Shown piece by piece: positions 12,641 through 23,870 of a stretch of DNA of 64,000 nucleotides. The position numbers and the translations under genes are program-made. The stretch's first letter is position 1, and every line of letters starts with the position of its first letter. Under the pieces are notes generated by a model. It was not told where the DNA came from and did no database searches. It saw only the letters and a program-made list of their open reading frames with translations. Origin of the DNA: Hermatobates lingyangjiaoensis (taxonomy: Eukaryota; Arthropoda; Insecta; Hemiptera; Hermatobatidae); NCBI GenBank assembly GCA_026182355.1, contig JAPFBL010000167.1:526001-590000 (forward strand), in the 5' to 3' direction.

Positions 12641-15100
12641 AAAAAACTTTTTTGTTCAGACTTAAATCTCTCTTACTTTTTCTTATCATGGGTAAATATC
12701 ATAGAATGAATGCTTGCATAGCTTGTAGGTTAACACTTATTTGATAACAGATTACAGTTTGCACCCAACAGACTTAAAGTGATGCCAGGAGATGATATCA
12801 TGCGAAAGCAGACACAGATTCTATTCCAATAGGATGGCATACATTTCTCCTGGCTTATGTTTATTATTGTAGGGATAAGTGGCGTTAAGACGAGTAGCTG
12901 ACATCGTACAGATTTGAAGGTGGATTGCGCAGGACATTCGACGAAATAAAAAATTTAAAGTAGAAATCAAGCTAACTTGGGCTATCTTAGTGGACTGAAA
13001 ACCCATTAGTCAAATCAACCAAATATCACTGATCAAATCATTTATCTTGAGAATGTAATTTAAAAAAGAAAGGTCCTGTTGTGGAACATAAATTAAAGCT
13101 GTATACACAAAATATAAATTGATATCAACTTTTATCTTTGGCATTGACATACTTTCTCACTTAGGCTTTTGTTGAAAACGTGAGCAATGATTATAAAGAT
13201 CTTTCCCAGAAACACTAACTCAATTCCTCTAACTGGTAGGCTTATATGAGTTATAGTGGCGTCTGACCTAAGATTGTTCCTGACCGATTGAGCCTTGAAT
13301 CCTGCGGTAACATGGTTTACTTTTCTGGAACAAAATCACACTTACAGGCTTTTACACCTTTTGTGTTATTCATGGAGCGAAAGTGTGCTCAATTACGATT
13401 CGGCACCCATTAAACGTGAGAAAGCCAGCAAACTGGAGGCACCAACAGGTACCCATCCAGGTACTAATTATACAGAATATTGCTTAACTTCGGATAATTT
13501 CGAGAGAACAAATGTATTCTAAACCAAAGTAAACACAACTGAGCAAAACAGATTCATTCAAACTTCTGCTGTATTTTAGAAAGATTTTCAACTTTGACTT
13601 GAGACGCTGCAACACTATTACTCCGAAAGAAATCGATAAATCTTCTTTTTAGCGGCTCGTTTAAGAGCTTTAAGTAATTAATCTGAAGAGATAACTTATG
13701 CTTTTAACCTTTGCAATTTTTTTTTTGCTATCTGCATTCCTTGCTTGTAATGGCCAAGTGTGCGATCAGATAAGTTAGCTCTTAACTTTTCTTTTACAAG
13801 CCAGTCTAATGCCTCTTCGAAATGTTTTCTTCGGCCTTTCACTTATTAAACCTCTCATCACTTTAGGTTTAGGGTATTCTCAACGTAGAGATTTTAAAAG
13901 AGTCTACTCTATGGTTTACTCTTCAATGGAGAAATGTTTCCAGCTTAATGCATTATTATTAAATATTAATTTATTATGTAAGCAGGCCTCACTAATCTAT
14001 TACATATATTGAACTAGAATATTGTAAAGTAATAAAAAAAATAATATTTATTATTAATGAAAAAAAAAACATAAAATGCAATTTCTTGCATTTGTGGGGT
14101 AAACAAACTTTTGGATAGACACCCACCCATAAGCACAGACATCATTAAAAAATGTCACAACTGAACTTTGAGGACCTCAGGACCTGCAAATCTGTCAAAG
14201 TCTCTAAATCTATTTTTTTTAATGTTCGTTATTTTACTTTCAGTCAAGTTAAAATATGTTATAATAACATGTTATTAATGTATTCTTTATGCATATGTAT
14301 TTTAATCAAAATAAAATTATTCAATGATTTTAAAATTTACAATTACAGTAACATATTTAACAACAAAAAAACAGAGGTTTATTCATTTTCGTTAAAAGGA
14401 AGGGGAACATAAAGGAAAAACTTTTTTCAAGTTGCTATATATATACTATTTACAGGACGTAAATTGTTTCCAAGACTCAAGCAGTATTCCTGAACACTGG
14501 AGACAATAGCGTTAGAGACTCCCACAATCTTCACATTTTTCCTTATACGACTTCCGGAAGGAGGATCTTTTTGTACAGAACGAATTCAAAAATATAATAG
14601 TTATATCTTTTAAACTATCTTCACCCTGTCAGCTATAGAATCACATCAACTCGTAAAGAGGTGGAAGGAAAAGTTAAATGGAAAATTATTGGTTATAGAG
14701 ATTAAGGGGAAGTAACTGGGGCTCAGGGTTACACAACAAAAAACTTTCGACTGCACTAAAAAAAAACAGTGATGTAGAGGAAAAGTCTGGCTAAAGCGAC
14801 AATATTCTTCAATTGAATCGTCGGGGTTCTCATGACGACTTGAACTCTTAATATGTTTAATAATAACCATTGATGTGATATCAACGTAACAGGGAAAACT
14901 TTGCGAGATTGGCATAGTCAACTAAATCTTCACCATCCTATACAGAACAATCATTATTATTTTTTTTTCTAATCTTCCGATAAATATATAAATTTGATTC
15001 GATGAAATTTTTGTTGTTTGGATATATGATTGGGAGATGATGTGGAATCATTTAACTCCACAGTCATCCTGCGAAATCTTTACTATGACTCAGGACACGG
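12641..15100. other. Unique DNA, nothing recognised
   Basis: Open frames up to 91 codons (14646-14921 minus) show no recognisable motif. No RNA gene or repeat boundary is visible. Confidence 0.4.
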
Positions 15101-15105
15101 AAGTC

Positions 15106-16560
15106 CCCCCCCCCCCCCCCTTCTAAGTACCTTCACCTTTACAAGTGCTTATAAAATACAACCACAGTGCCGAGAATGTTCTTCCAGGAGGGAATTTCAT
15201 GTTTATTTCTAATTTCCTTACATAGAGTTTCTGCCCCGTAACCTTCACTATTGTGATTAAGAAGGGAAAATATGACTCATTTATTAATCCCCCCCGATGT
15301 GCCTTGTCGTGGTGGGGGGGGGGGGGGGGGCTTAACATGCCTGGGTGGCATGAACTAAGAAAGGCACAACTGGACAGATGGTCAACGTCCAGGGTTTGGC
15401 AGTTAATGCTTTTTAGTCTCAAGGCTTCTTACTCACTGTGACAGCACAACAGCGGCTTTAGCTGCTACCTCAGAGTTCTCGATCTTGAGCTGGTGTCCAC
15501 GGGTGCAAAGTCCGCTCAATCTTGAACTTGTTCGGGAACTAGGTTCCAAACCCTCCTTTTCTTCTTCTGGCCGACACCTGTCTTTCTTAAGTATTTTCTA
15601 TCCCCTCAGTGGAATCCGACAAGTTCGGTTGACTATCAGACCAAAGTTTTAATCGGACGATGCTTGTTGTAGTCGGTTATAGCGGAAATAGGTTTGCTTC
15701 GTCTGTCACAATATGGTTAGCATGATTCTCCTTCTTTCTCCCTATATATTTTCTTGTAGGCTCTTACTCCTTACTTTACTTGCCTATTGTTTGTTATATA
15801 TCTTCCGCCCCTAGTGGCACCGTGCAGCTATCCACAGGTTGCATTGGTTCATGTCACAGGTTCTTTGAACCAGGGGCTAAATAAGGCCACTGACCTTACC
15901 TGTAGCTGAGCAGGTTCAGTAGGACCTTTGCTCCGAAGTTTGATCAGAAACTCTTAAATAAGTCGGTACTGCGGGCGGCGGGGACACATGGAGGGGTTCT
16001 CTCTCCATCCCGCCAACTGAGGTTGAACTTGCAGTGGCTGTGTGTTCTCACCCAGGTAGGGTAGTCCCTTGCGGTCGCTGTGTGAGAAGCAGTAACTTCT
16101 CGGGGGGATGCCTGCTTAGCATCCAGGGGAGCTAGAGACCCCAAACCCCTACCAGTGGGAATGGGCCTTGAACTCAGCTGATTAGTCAGGACAACTGGTA
16201 ACATGCCTGGTAGGGTCGGCTCTTGACGATCAGTGTCAGCGAGGGGACGATTAGATACACCCCATTGAGCACATTATTTGCCAGTACAGGTGGCGTTTAG
16301 CCAACGGGAGACCTTGGAGTCTATCCTTACAATCTTTACAGGTGGTGTTTAGCCAACGAGAGATTTTTATCTCCCTATAAGAGTCGTTTCTTTCGTACTA
16401 TGACTCCTCACAATGACGCCCTGACGGGGTTGTGATTAACTACTTGCGCAAGGCCTGGTCCCAGGGTAACGGCACTTCCCTCCTGGAGGGGGACGACCGA
16501 GTTCACATTAACTCTATGGTAGCCCTAAACTATAAAGGCAATGGGCTCACAATTTGTTTC
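15106..16560. repeat. GC-richer block of unidentified repeat origin
   Basis: Base composition rises well above the surroundings. Poly-C (15106-15120) and poly-G (15315-15330) runs bracket the first part. A direct repeat with core TTTAGCCAACG.GAGA occurs at about 16290 and 16342. Hairpin-like segments such as CTCCTGGAGG are present. No long open frame or transposase motif is visible. The composition suggests the 5' region of a retroelement or an rRNA/SINE-rich insertion, but I do not recognise the family. Confidence 0.35.
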
Positions 16561-17299
16561 CTATGTATTTCAGTTCTCTATATGTTTTCTTTTTCATTTT
16601 CAACTGAAATTCTTGATGATCTCTTTCATACATTGGCCAATAGACATAAAGAGGTCATTTAGATGACCTATAGTCTCTATAGTCTATATATACCTATATA
16701 GTCTCTATAGTCTCATAGATTGTTCATGTAGGTCGTAGATGCTCGCCTCCGCAAGACCCACTTTGGGCATTTCATGAAGACTGTTTCATTTTTCTCATTC
16801 GTGAGTGGGTTTGTTTCACCTGAGAGGGTGAAAAGGTTCAACACTAGAAAACATCAACCTATTCTGGCTTATCAGGGTGTAGCCGAAAGACATTGTAGGG
16901 GTCCATGTGGATCATGCTGAGACCCTGGTTTACATAAACATGACTATGGTTAATGTTTTTCTGTGTTAAATGGTGCTTAATAAATGTATTTGTTTTTGTT
17001 TATTACTGTTATCAAAGTCATTTCTTGGTATCACAGGCCAAGGATAACACAATGGTGGGAGAGGATATAGCACTAGGTCGTTTTTCTTTTTATCTGAAAC
17101 TTTATGATCTATAGATAAGCTTAATATATAATCATAGATCAAACTATAAATAAACATGTTATTTAAAAGTTCAGATATCCAAATAGAAGTGGTAGCATTG
17201 TAGTTCAAAGTATTCATTGAAATAACCCAAAACAAGATGTAAAGATTTGTTTTGAAGAAATAAAAACTATAAATTACGGTATTCATAGAGTTAACGGTG
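16561..17299. other. AT-rich spacer
   Basis: Contains a local repeat of CTATAGTCTATA-like units at about 16660-16710. Otherwise nothing recognised. Confidence 0.4.
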
Positions 17300-18060
17300 A
17301 TTGTAATAATTGAGCAGGGGGCTTAAGCAGGTAATCCCTGAACTGCAGAGGTTCATTCTACACCAATGATATATTGCCCCCCTCCTCGATCTCTCATGAA
17401 CAATCCTGGTTGCCCCTGATTAAATTCGTTACCTCCCTATACCTATTATACCCCATACCAGATGTCTGCTAACAAGTATTACTTGAACAGTTTTAATCCA
17501 CAAAATCAGACGAAGTTTGCACAAAACAAATTTATATCCTTACTATTTGTGTATTTCCTAAAGGTTATGTCCTATAATGCATTATGAATAAGGAAATATG
17601 GCGTAGCAGAACTATCTGCCCTTTGATGTACCATGGAGATACTGAAGAGCCTGAGGGATAAGCAAAGGTTGGTATTCTAAAGGGCACCCCATGTCGTTAT
17701 CTCCAACTCAAATATCGCTCTTCCAGGGCATAGTATTTCCTGGCTTAAAGACAGCCGATCCCCTCATTAGGAAGCTTTTATCCCAAGTGATCAATAGACA
17801 GACGTAGGGTGGTGGAGTCTATGACCTCAGAGCGGGATTTCCTCCCAGGGCGTTATGATGCTGCCATAAATCGCGGGAAGGGCGGGTACAGTATTTGTTG
17901 AATGGATTAAAGAGGCTATATGGCACTAAAGGAGAGTGTATTATTGATAAGGTTCCGAGTTGGGGGTGGTGGAGGGGTCCTATCGATCGCTGGCCCCGCC
18001 CACGACTGGCCATGACGTCACGACAAACCATTCAGGACTCCCCACTCCGTGCAGGCAGTA
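17300..18060. repeat. Second GC-richer unidentified block
   Basis: Composition changes here as in the 15.1-16.6 kb block, with stretches such as GGGTGGTGGAGGGG and CCCCGCCCACGACTGG. There is no substantial open frame. It is probably old mobile-element sequence; this is inferred only from composition. Confidence 0.3.
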
Positions 18061-18957
18061 ACAAGTAAGCCTGTGTTTGAATGCAACACCAAGGGCACTA
18101 TATAAAGTAAATAACAACATAACCAATCAAACGGAAAACCAGTCAAGCGAAGTAATATTTCTGTATGTCAACATAGAAAAATAAAACAAGATGCAACGTT
18201 TCATCATATTACTGCATCAGTAATTTAAATTTGAAAAAAAAATTGTGAAAATAAACCACACTGTACCAAAAATTTAGTACTACGGCTAGCTTTACTTACT
18301 GGTGGAACAAAGGGAATAAATGACTCATGGTCATTTCATAATTGATCAAAACGGAATTGATTCAGAGAACTCCACGGAAAAGTCATCACTGGAAACACTT
18401 TCTGCCAGAGGAATATTCCACTTCGTCTCATCCCTATAGTTTTAAGAAGCACCTCACTCCCTCATACTAATTTATCAGATTGCATTCTCATCAGAAAGGA
18501 TGATATCCAATGTTATCAAACTGGATAATCACTCAAGTTAGTTACCACCTTAATCAAAACTGTACCGTCAATATTAAAATGTTTGGATTATCTTGAAATA
18601 ACCTTCATTTAAACAGCTTCTACTAAGTCTAAACTCTTATTATTCTTAATATTTTTAATGCGATCGAATGAACACAGAGTGCGCAATAGAAATAAAGGTA
18701 AAAAAAATATTAAATATGTCAATTAAAAATAAAAATATTACCTTGAGAAAGTGTACCACGTATATTGACTTAACTTCAATACTCAATACTTAGCAAATAC
18801 AGATAAAACGCAATAGATGACCTTCTTATTACCAATTGTTCGTCATATCCGCCAGCTAGTCATGACTATAGTTCCCTTCTAGAAGTGAAATTCTCTTAAC
18901 TAGCTCTAGTTTCCCTTCTATATCTTTATTGAAAACGGCGTTGATTGAAGTTGATTC
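18061..18957. other. AT-rich DNA, nothing recognised
   Basis: No coding or RNA signature was found. Confidence 0.45.
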
Positions 18958-18959
18958 AT

Positions 18960-19050
18960 GTCAACGGCCATAGACTTGTTGAATACTTCACGGTTCTCAT
19001 TAAGCAAGTTAAGCAACAATGAGCGTATAGTGATTGGATAGGTGACCATA
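18960..19050 (+). repeat. 5S rRNA-derived sequence, copy 1 (SINE-like or pseudogene)
   Basis: The order of blocks follows animal 5S rRNA: CAACGGCCATA near the start, TTGAATAC, CGGTTCTC, AAGTTAAGCAACA, then TTGGATAGGTGACC. The 5S polymerase III internal control region corresponds to the AAGTTAAGCAACA...GGATGGGTGACC part. Many substitutions and the absence of a tandem 5S repeat argue against a working gene. Confidence 0.65.
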
Positions 19051-19592
19051 TGAGGACAATATATGCCATTGTCATCTCAGTAATATGGCTGCTACAAAAC
19101 ATGGTTAAAATGGGTGCTGAATAACAATTGAACCACACATAATGCCTTGAAAAACCTTTAAGTGCAAGCGTTCTTAATATATCCTATTTAATAAACTAAT
19201 AAATCTTGATATAGCTACAGATATCTGTATCAATCTAATATAACAAGTTAAAACCATCTTACCTCATAAACCACCTTGAGTGTTCTTCTAAAGAGTTCCT
19301 CTTTAAGAGGAACAATATTCAAAACCGTTCGATCTCATAAAGTAATCCGGCGTTATCACTGGAAACAGTGTGGGACTTGAGTGCTTGCATGCTGCCCGAC
19401 AATAGTGAAAATCGGAGGAAAGTACTGAAAATCATAGGCATAACCATTGATATTTTATAAAAGAGATGGAAAACCTTTGCAACCTGTCTCTCAGAAAGAT
19501 GTCAGTCTAGAGTCTATACCGTCAACATTATGACTTCTGAATCAGGTAAAATTTATTATATCCAATATAAAATTAAGCTACTGATATCAACT

Positions 19593-19990
19593 ACTAGATA
19601 GCCTGATTTCATGAATTGCACAAAGTCGTATGATCCTAGTTGTTCAAAGATCTTGGAATTCACTATTTCTATTTCCAAATTATGCATTATGTAATGTCTG
19701 TAAATTTGGAGAGAAATAAAAAAAATTCTATATACACAATATTAGTGTCAATCTACTCTGACCTGAGGGGGAATGACTATCAAATTGAGGAATTTTTAAA
19801 AAAAAAATCATTTTTCATAGCATTTCATTAACAATGCTGTGAGAAATGAGGGTAATATCTGAATATTTGGAGAAAACTCCGTCTAAAACAGGAGTTTTAA
19901 ACTTAAACTTGAAATAACAATCTTCTAACTGAAATGATATCTTTTTGAGCAATTGAACATTTTTCTTCTTAAATTTGTTTAAAGAGCCAC
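19593..19990 (+). repeat. Unnamed dispersed repeat, longer copy
   Basis: Segments 19593-19690 (ACTAGATAGCC.GATTTCATG, GAATTGCACAAAGTCG) and about 19870-19990 (CTCCGTCTAAAACAGGAGTT, CTTCTAACTGAAATGA) match 21163-21260 and 21261-21375. This copy carries about 180 extra bases between the two segments. No coding potential. Confidence 0.65.
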
Positions 19991-20477
19991 AACAAATAAA
20001 ACAAATTAATAAAAAATGAGCCACCCTTTCCATCACCCTAGAACAGAAGGTGAAACTTGATTTCTGTAGTTTCAAAATTAGGTTGTATTAGAAATGTTTG
20101 AAGTTTCGCAACTAAAAGGTTAAAAGATAGAACTATTTACATAGCGTGCTAGAAGGGACGAGACAGGGAGTATGAGGGTTAGAGAGAGATAGAGTGGGAG
20201 GGGGGTGGCAATGAATTCATCTATTGGCAAGTCGTGGCTAGTGAAAGATGAGACCACCTGGGGCAGGGTGACCCCTCGAGTCCACAGCAGGCCCTCGAGT
20301 CCACAGCAGGCCGAACTCACATAAATAGAGACCTCGCTCCAGGTACCAACCAATACATTATGTATTAACTACATCGATATAAAAGCACTTTGTAGACGGT
20401 ATACAATTAATAACCATAGGAATAAAAAAACAAAAGGAATCATTTAGTATCAAAATTAAAAATTAATCAAAAAAGAG

Positions 20478-20572
20478 ACAACGGTTGCAGCCATGTTGAA
20501 TACGCTGGTTCTAATTAGATCAACGAAGTTAATCTAACACTGGCCGTGGATACCACTTGTATGGGTGACTCC
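20478..20572 (+). repeat. 5S rRNA-derived sequence, copy 2
   Basis: 5S-like blocks are in order: GGTTGCAGCCATGTTGAATAC, CTGGTTCTAATTAGATCA, CGAAGTTAATCTAACA, then ATGGGTGACT. More diverged than copy 1. It is followed by GCTTCTTCGTGAGCCATAGC, which may be family tail. Confidence 0.6.
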
Positions 20573-20940
20573 ATCGCTTCTTCGTGAGCCATAGCTTCAC
20601 TCTTTCCATGAGACGGAAAGTCTGCGAGTGTTGCTAATGAATATAAAAGAAAAAATAAAAAGTTAGTAAAACATGGCGCATTTGAATGGGACAGTTGGCA
20701 GGTTCAACGTAAGCCACATACGTGTTTATTGCACTTTATGTAGACCAGATTTTGGATTTTTCCCATTACATGAAATTGATCAATATCAATGAGTAAAAAA
20801 GCAACATTTTATAGCGATTATTGTCATCATTCTTTTTTAACGCCTGCTGCCATTTCCAGGGAACAGAACCATTATTATTTATGATTTGGCACCTATAGTA
20901 GCCATGGGCAATCCACATGTGGTAATGCCAATGGTACGTG

Positions 20941-21034
20941 CTTTTCACCCATTCACTTCTTAGCCCCGCCTAATGTTGCCTAACTTCGATGATCTAATGA
21001 GAACCGATGTATCCAACATAGGTATAACCAATGC
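20941..21034 (-). repeat. 5S rRNA-derived sequence, copy 3
   Basis: On the minus strand the order is TTGGTTATACCTATGTTGG, CGGTTCTCATTAGATCATCG, AAGTTAGGCAACATTAGGCG, then AATGGGTGAAA. The ATTAGATCA variant of the 5S GTCCGATCA segment is shared with copy 2, so both probably come from the same derived family rather than from separate 5S genes. Confidence 0.65.
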
Positions 21035-21159
21035 CTGAATATCATTAAATAAGGATATACATTGCATTATCTCCGTTTTCTTTGTTTTTGTTTTTGTAAT
21101 AATCATTTCAATTGAATTCCCAAACTATGAATAGAAATCTGTGAGAATGATAGATTTTA

Positions 21160-21375
21160 AACTAGATAGCCGGATTTCATGAATTGCACAAAGTCGCATG
21201 ATTCTAGAGTTGAAAGATCTTGGAATTCACTATTTCTTTTTCCCAAATCATACATTCACCTCCGTCTAAAACAGGAGTTATAACTTAAACTTTAATTCTT
21301 TGAAATAAAAACCTTCTAACTGAAATGAACTTTTGAGCAAATTGAACATTTTTGTCCTTTAATTTGTTTAATAGA
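21160..21375 (+). repeat. Unnamed dispersed repeat, shorter copy
   Basis: Same family as 19593-19990 but without the internal ~180 bases. The two copies share block order and differ by scattered substitutions. Confidence 0.65.
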
Positions 21376-21826
21376 TTCAATTTTATCTTTATTTCCATTT
21401 CACAAGGAAAGGAGTACATAATTTTCACCAGATTCTCAAAATGTCCGTGAGTCAAAAAAGAATAAGAACCACTAATCTAAAAGAATCCCACATATATATC
21501 TCTCTCAATATTTTCGTACAAAAAAATATCTTCAATGTTACTGAAGATCGTTGAGTGAAAATATTCGTTCAATTAGTTTGTAATACAGTACCGTCGTAAC
21601 AATTTCTTTTGACATTCGGTTAAGGCAATAACAGATATAAATATGTATAATATTATCTAGAAAATGATTCAAAAAGGACAACAAACATTTCAGGGTGAAC
21701 TATAGGTAGACACTAAACAGATAACACACACTTACAAAATCTAAATTTTCGGTTTAACCGTCTTAAGGAGAAAAGAGATAGGGACGCCACGCTTACTTGC
21801 GAAGTGACGGATGGAGACCCAACATA

Positions 21827-21872
<46 letters not shown>

Positions 21873-21958
21873 TGATAAAACGAAATACGATCCAAACTGG
21901 ACACAATACGAGTTCGAGATTAACAAAGAGCAACACACAAAGTAGGGAAACACACAGA

Positions 21959-21990
21959 CTCAAATTTTCGGGTAATCCGTCTTCAGGAGA
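21959..21990 (-). ncRNA. Hammerhead-like motif, family D copy 3
   Basis: Minus strand: CTC, CTGAAGA, one C, GG-ATTA-CC hairpin plus C, then GAAAATTT and GAG. CTC/GAG form stem I. AATT is the self-complementary stem III candidate with T as the cleavage base. Confidence 0.5.
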
Positions 21991-22056
21991 AAAGAGAATG
22001 GGAGACCAAGCACGTTGTAGACGCAACGGCAAGTAACCAACCCCTCCCATTCTCTT

Positions 22057-22091
22057 TTCTCCTGAAGACGGATTACCCGAAAATTTGAGTC
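22057..22091 (+). ncRNA. Hammerhead-like motif, family D copy 4
   Basis: Plus-strand partner of the copy at 21959-21990: CTC, CTGAAGA, C, a short GG/CC hairpin, GAAAATTT, GAG. The stem II of this pair is weaker than in the 29.36 kb copy (GGA-TTA-TCC). Confidence 0.5.
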
Positions 22092-22142
22092 TGTAAGTGT
22101 GTTTCCCTACTTTGTGTGTTGCTCTTTGTTAATCTCGAACTC

Positions 22143-22176
<34 letters not shown>

Positions 22177-22200
22177 ATGATCAAACCACAATAAGACAAT

Positions 22201-22261
22201 GGGAAAACAAGACTAAGATCTTTCAACCGTAACAAGCGGTCTTCGTCAGAGTCAACAACCC
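22201..22261 (-). ncRNA. Hammerhead-like motif, family A copy 5
   Basis: The minus strand has the full core: GACT, CTGACGA, A, GACCG/CGGTT hairpin, GAAA, GATC, TT, AGTC, with outer GGG/CCC. It differs from copy 1 by a single base in the stem I internal loop. One of the best-preserved copies. Confidence 0.6.
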
Positions 22262-22340
22262 AACTGACTTTATATATATATATCAAATCTAAAAAAACAG
22301 TGAGAAATCAGGACTGATTCAGCTGTTAGACTCAGACTCC

Positions 22341-22395
22341 GTTGAACTCTGACGAAGACCACTTGTTTTGGTTAAAAGATCTTAGTCATTATTCT
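22341..22395 (+). ncRNA. Decayed hammerhead-like motif, family A copy 6
   Basis: CTGACGA is present at 22349, but the GAAA box reads TAAAA and the upstream stem I strand is AACT rather than GACT. Predicted inactive. Confidence 0.4.
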
Positions 22396-22399
22396 TATT

Positions 22400-23161
22400 C
22401 TTGTTTAGACGTTTTTATATATATAAGTTTAGAAATCTTATTATATATACATATAAATTTATATTCCATGTGAAATAGACCACACTGATGTAACATGCGG
22501 ATTATCCCATACAGCCCTCGAATCAACAATGCCACGACTCAAACAAAAATAAGTATCTCAGGGTTCTTTTATATATTCATGTGAAACTTTCACACAAAAT
22601 AAATTAAAAAATCAATAGAAATCAGGTCACGGGGTGTAACCAATAAGTTACTCCAAGATTTCAATTAATCTAGAAGGAATATTTTTTTGTAAATTCCGAT
22701 AGAATTGTAGTTTAAGTATTAAAAAGAAACATTATTCTAATTATTCTTAATTTAAAATTTCCACTTGCAATCTAAATCCGAATAGAAAGCAGCAAAGCTC
22801 AGATGAATATAATAAAATGAATAATTAACACGTCCATCTCTTATTTTGAACCAGTAAAAGTTTAATACACTAAACAACCAACGTTGGTGGACTTATTGAG
22901 GGTTGCTGGATTTGTCTAAATATTCATTCAAACATTATATTTTTATTTCAATATAAATAAGAGGGTTATGTTTTGAGGACTTACTGAACTCAGTAAGTAT
23001 TCCAATGTTTTAAATATTTATATTTCTATTTTCATGCCTTACAACGAGTGTAGGAGCTAAACTGGCAAGCTCTAACAAAATCTACTTTTAAATACTGAAC
23101 TACAATTGAACAAATGAATATTTTATTATTTGTGAAAACAAATTAAATAATCAGATCTTCA

Positions 23162-23162
<1 letters not shown>
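22400..23162. other. AT-rich DNA, nothing recognised
   Basis: No gene or element boundary visible. Confidence 0.45.
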
Positions 23163-23217
<55 letters not shown>

Positions 23218-23222
23218 ATATG
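23163..23222. repeat. (TA)n(TG)n microsatellite
   Basis: About 20 TA units followed by TGTGTGTGTG. It ends just before the GATTTCACATAAACACGTGAAA flank of family A. Confidence 0.95.
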
Positions 23223-23224
23223 TA

Positions 23225-23395
23225 AAAAAAGATTTCACATAAACACGTGAAACAACAATCAATGATCAAACCACAATAAGAAATGGGAAAACAAGACTAA
23301 GATCTTTCAACCGTAACTCTGACGAAGACCGCTTGTTACGGTTGAAAGATCTTAGTCTTGTTTTCCCATTTCTTATTGTGGTTTGATCATTGAAT
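23225..23395. repeat. Family A near-perfect palindrome, short centre
   Basis: The left arm is a truncated minus copy ending at CAACCGTAA; the right arm starts at CTCTGACGA and is a full plus copy. The arms 23258-23315 and 23336-23393 are reverse complements, with the stem II loop and core at the turn. A template switch or foldback during copying would produce this. Confidence 0.75.
23315..23367 (+). ncRNA. Hammerhead-like motif, family A copy 7
   Basis: CTGACGA at 23319, GACCG/CGGTT hairpin, GAAA, GATC, TT, AGTC are intact. The 5' strand of stem I is AACT instead of GACT because the palindrome junction lies there. Confidence 0.5.
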
Positions 23396-23443
23396 GTGTA
23401 TATGTATATATATATATATATGATCAAACCACAAATAAGAAAT

Positions 23444-23504
23444 GGGAAAACAAGACTAAGATCTTTCAACCGTAAGAAGCGGTCTTTGTCAGAGTCAAAA
23501 ACCC
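23444..23504 (-). ncRNA. Hammerhead-like motif, family A copy 8 (G8 mutated)
   Basis: All elements are kept except that the box reads CTGACAA. G8 is catalytic in hammerheads, so no cleavage is expected from this copy, unlike its partner arm. Confidence 0.5.
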
Positions 23505-23531
23505 AACTGAGTCAGAGTCAAAAACTCAGTT

Positions 23532-23592
23532 GGGTATTTGACTCTGACGAAGACCGCTTATTACGGTTGAAAGATCTTAGTCTTGTTTTCCC
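23532..23592 (+). ncRNA. Hammerhead-like motif, family A copy 9 (intact core)
   Basis: Full core: GGG outer stem at 23532, GACT, CTGACGA, A, GACCG/CGGTT hairpin, GAAA, GATC, TT, AGTC, CCC at 23590. It is in the arm opposite the G8-mutated copy. Predicted cleavage lies after GATCTT, before AGTC. Confidence 0.6.
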
Positions 23593-23637
23593 ATTTCTTA
23601 TTGTGGTTTGATCATTGATATAAATATATATATACCA

Positions 23638-23870
23638 GTGCTCGTCTCTGGGCTGGTAGTCCGGGGTTCGATCCCCACCTGGCCCTCGATTTATTCACGG
23701 GGGAGGTGAATAAATGTGAGTACGTCGTCCCTCGGAGAGGACGTTAAGACGTCGGTCACCAGCTTGTACGATGTAAGGTACTCTTTAAAGATCCCTACTG
23801 AAAATGCACTTCATTTAGGCAAAATTTAGGACTCCACAATGTAGAATCTGTAGAATCAAGGATCAAACAA
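23638..23870 (+). repeat. tRNA-derived SINE, copy 2 (5' truncated)
   Basis: Starts inside the tRNA-like head (GTGCTCGTCTCTGGGCTGGT), keeps the B-box GGTTCGATCCC and the CACCTGGCCCTCGATTTATT junction, then the body seen at 2.8-3.0 kb. The A-box half is missing, so it cannot have its own polymerase III promoter. Confidence 0.75.

Larger units (their letters stand above)
21735..22175. repeat. Family D inverted cluster with (TA)n tracts
   Basis: Three family D copies: a decayed minus copy (about 21748-21775), a minus copy (21959-21990) and a plus copy (22057-22091). The last two form a head-to-head palindrome around ACCAAGCACGTTGTAGACGC. (TA)n tracts lie at 21832-21870 and 22144-22175, one at each outer edge. 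The outer flank (GTTACTCTTTGTT, ACTCGTATA) recurs at 9.4 and 29.4 kb. Confidence 0.7.
23421..23621. repeat. Family A palindrome, full arms
   Basis: A minus copy (23444-23504) and a plus copy (23532-23592) face head to head, each followed outward by CATTTCTTATTGTGGTTTGATCA. The centre repeats CAACTGAGTCAGAGTCAAAAACTCAGTTG, itself foldback. (TA)n flanks both ends. Confidence 0.8.

Noticed and set aside
18960..19050. Functional 5S rRNA gene
   Set aside because: Too many changes in conserved positions and part of a diverged dispersed family.
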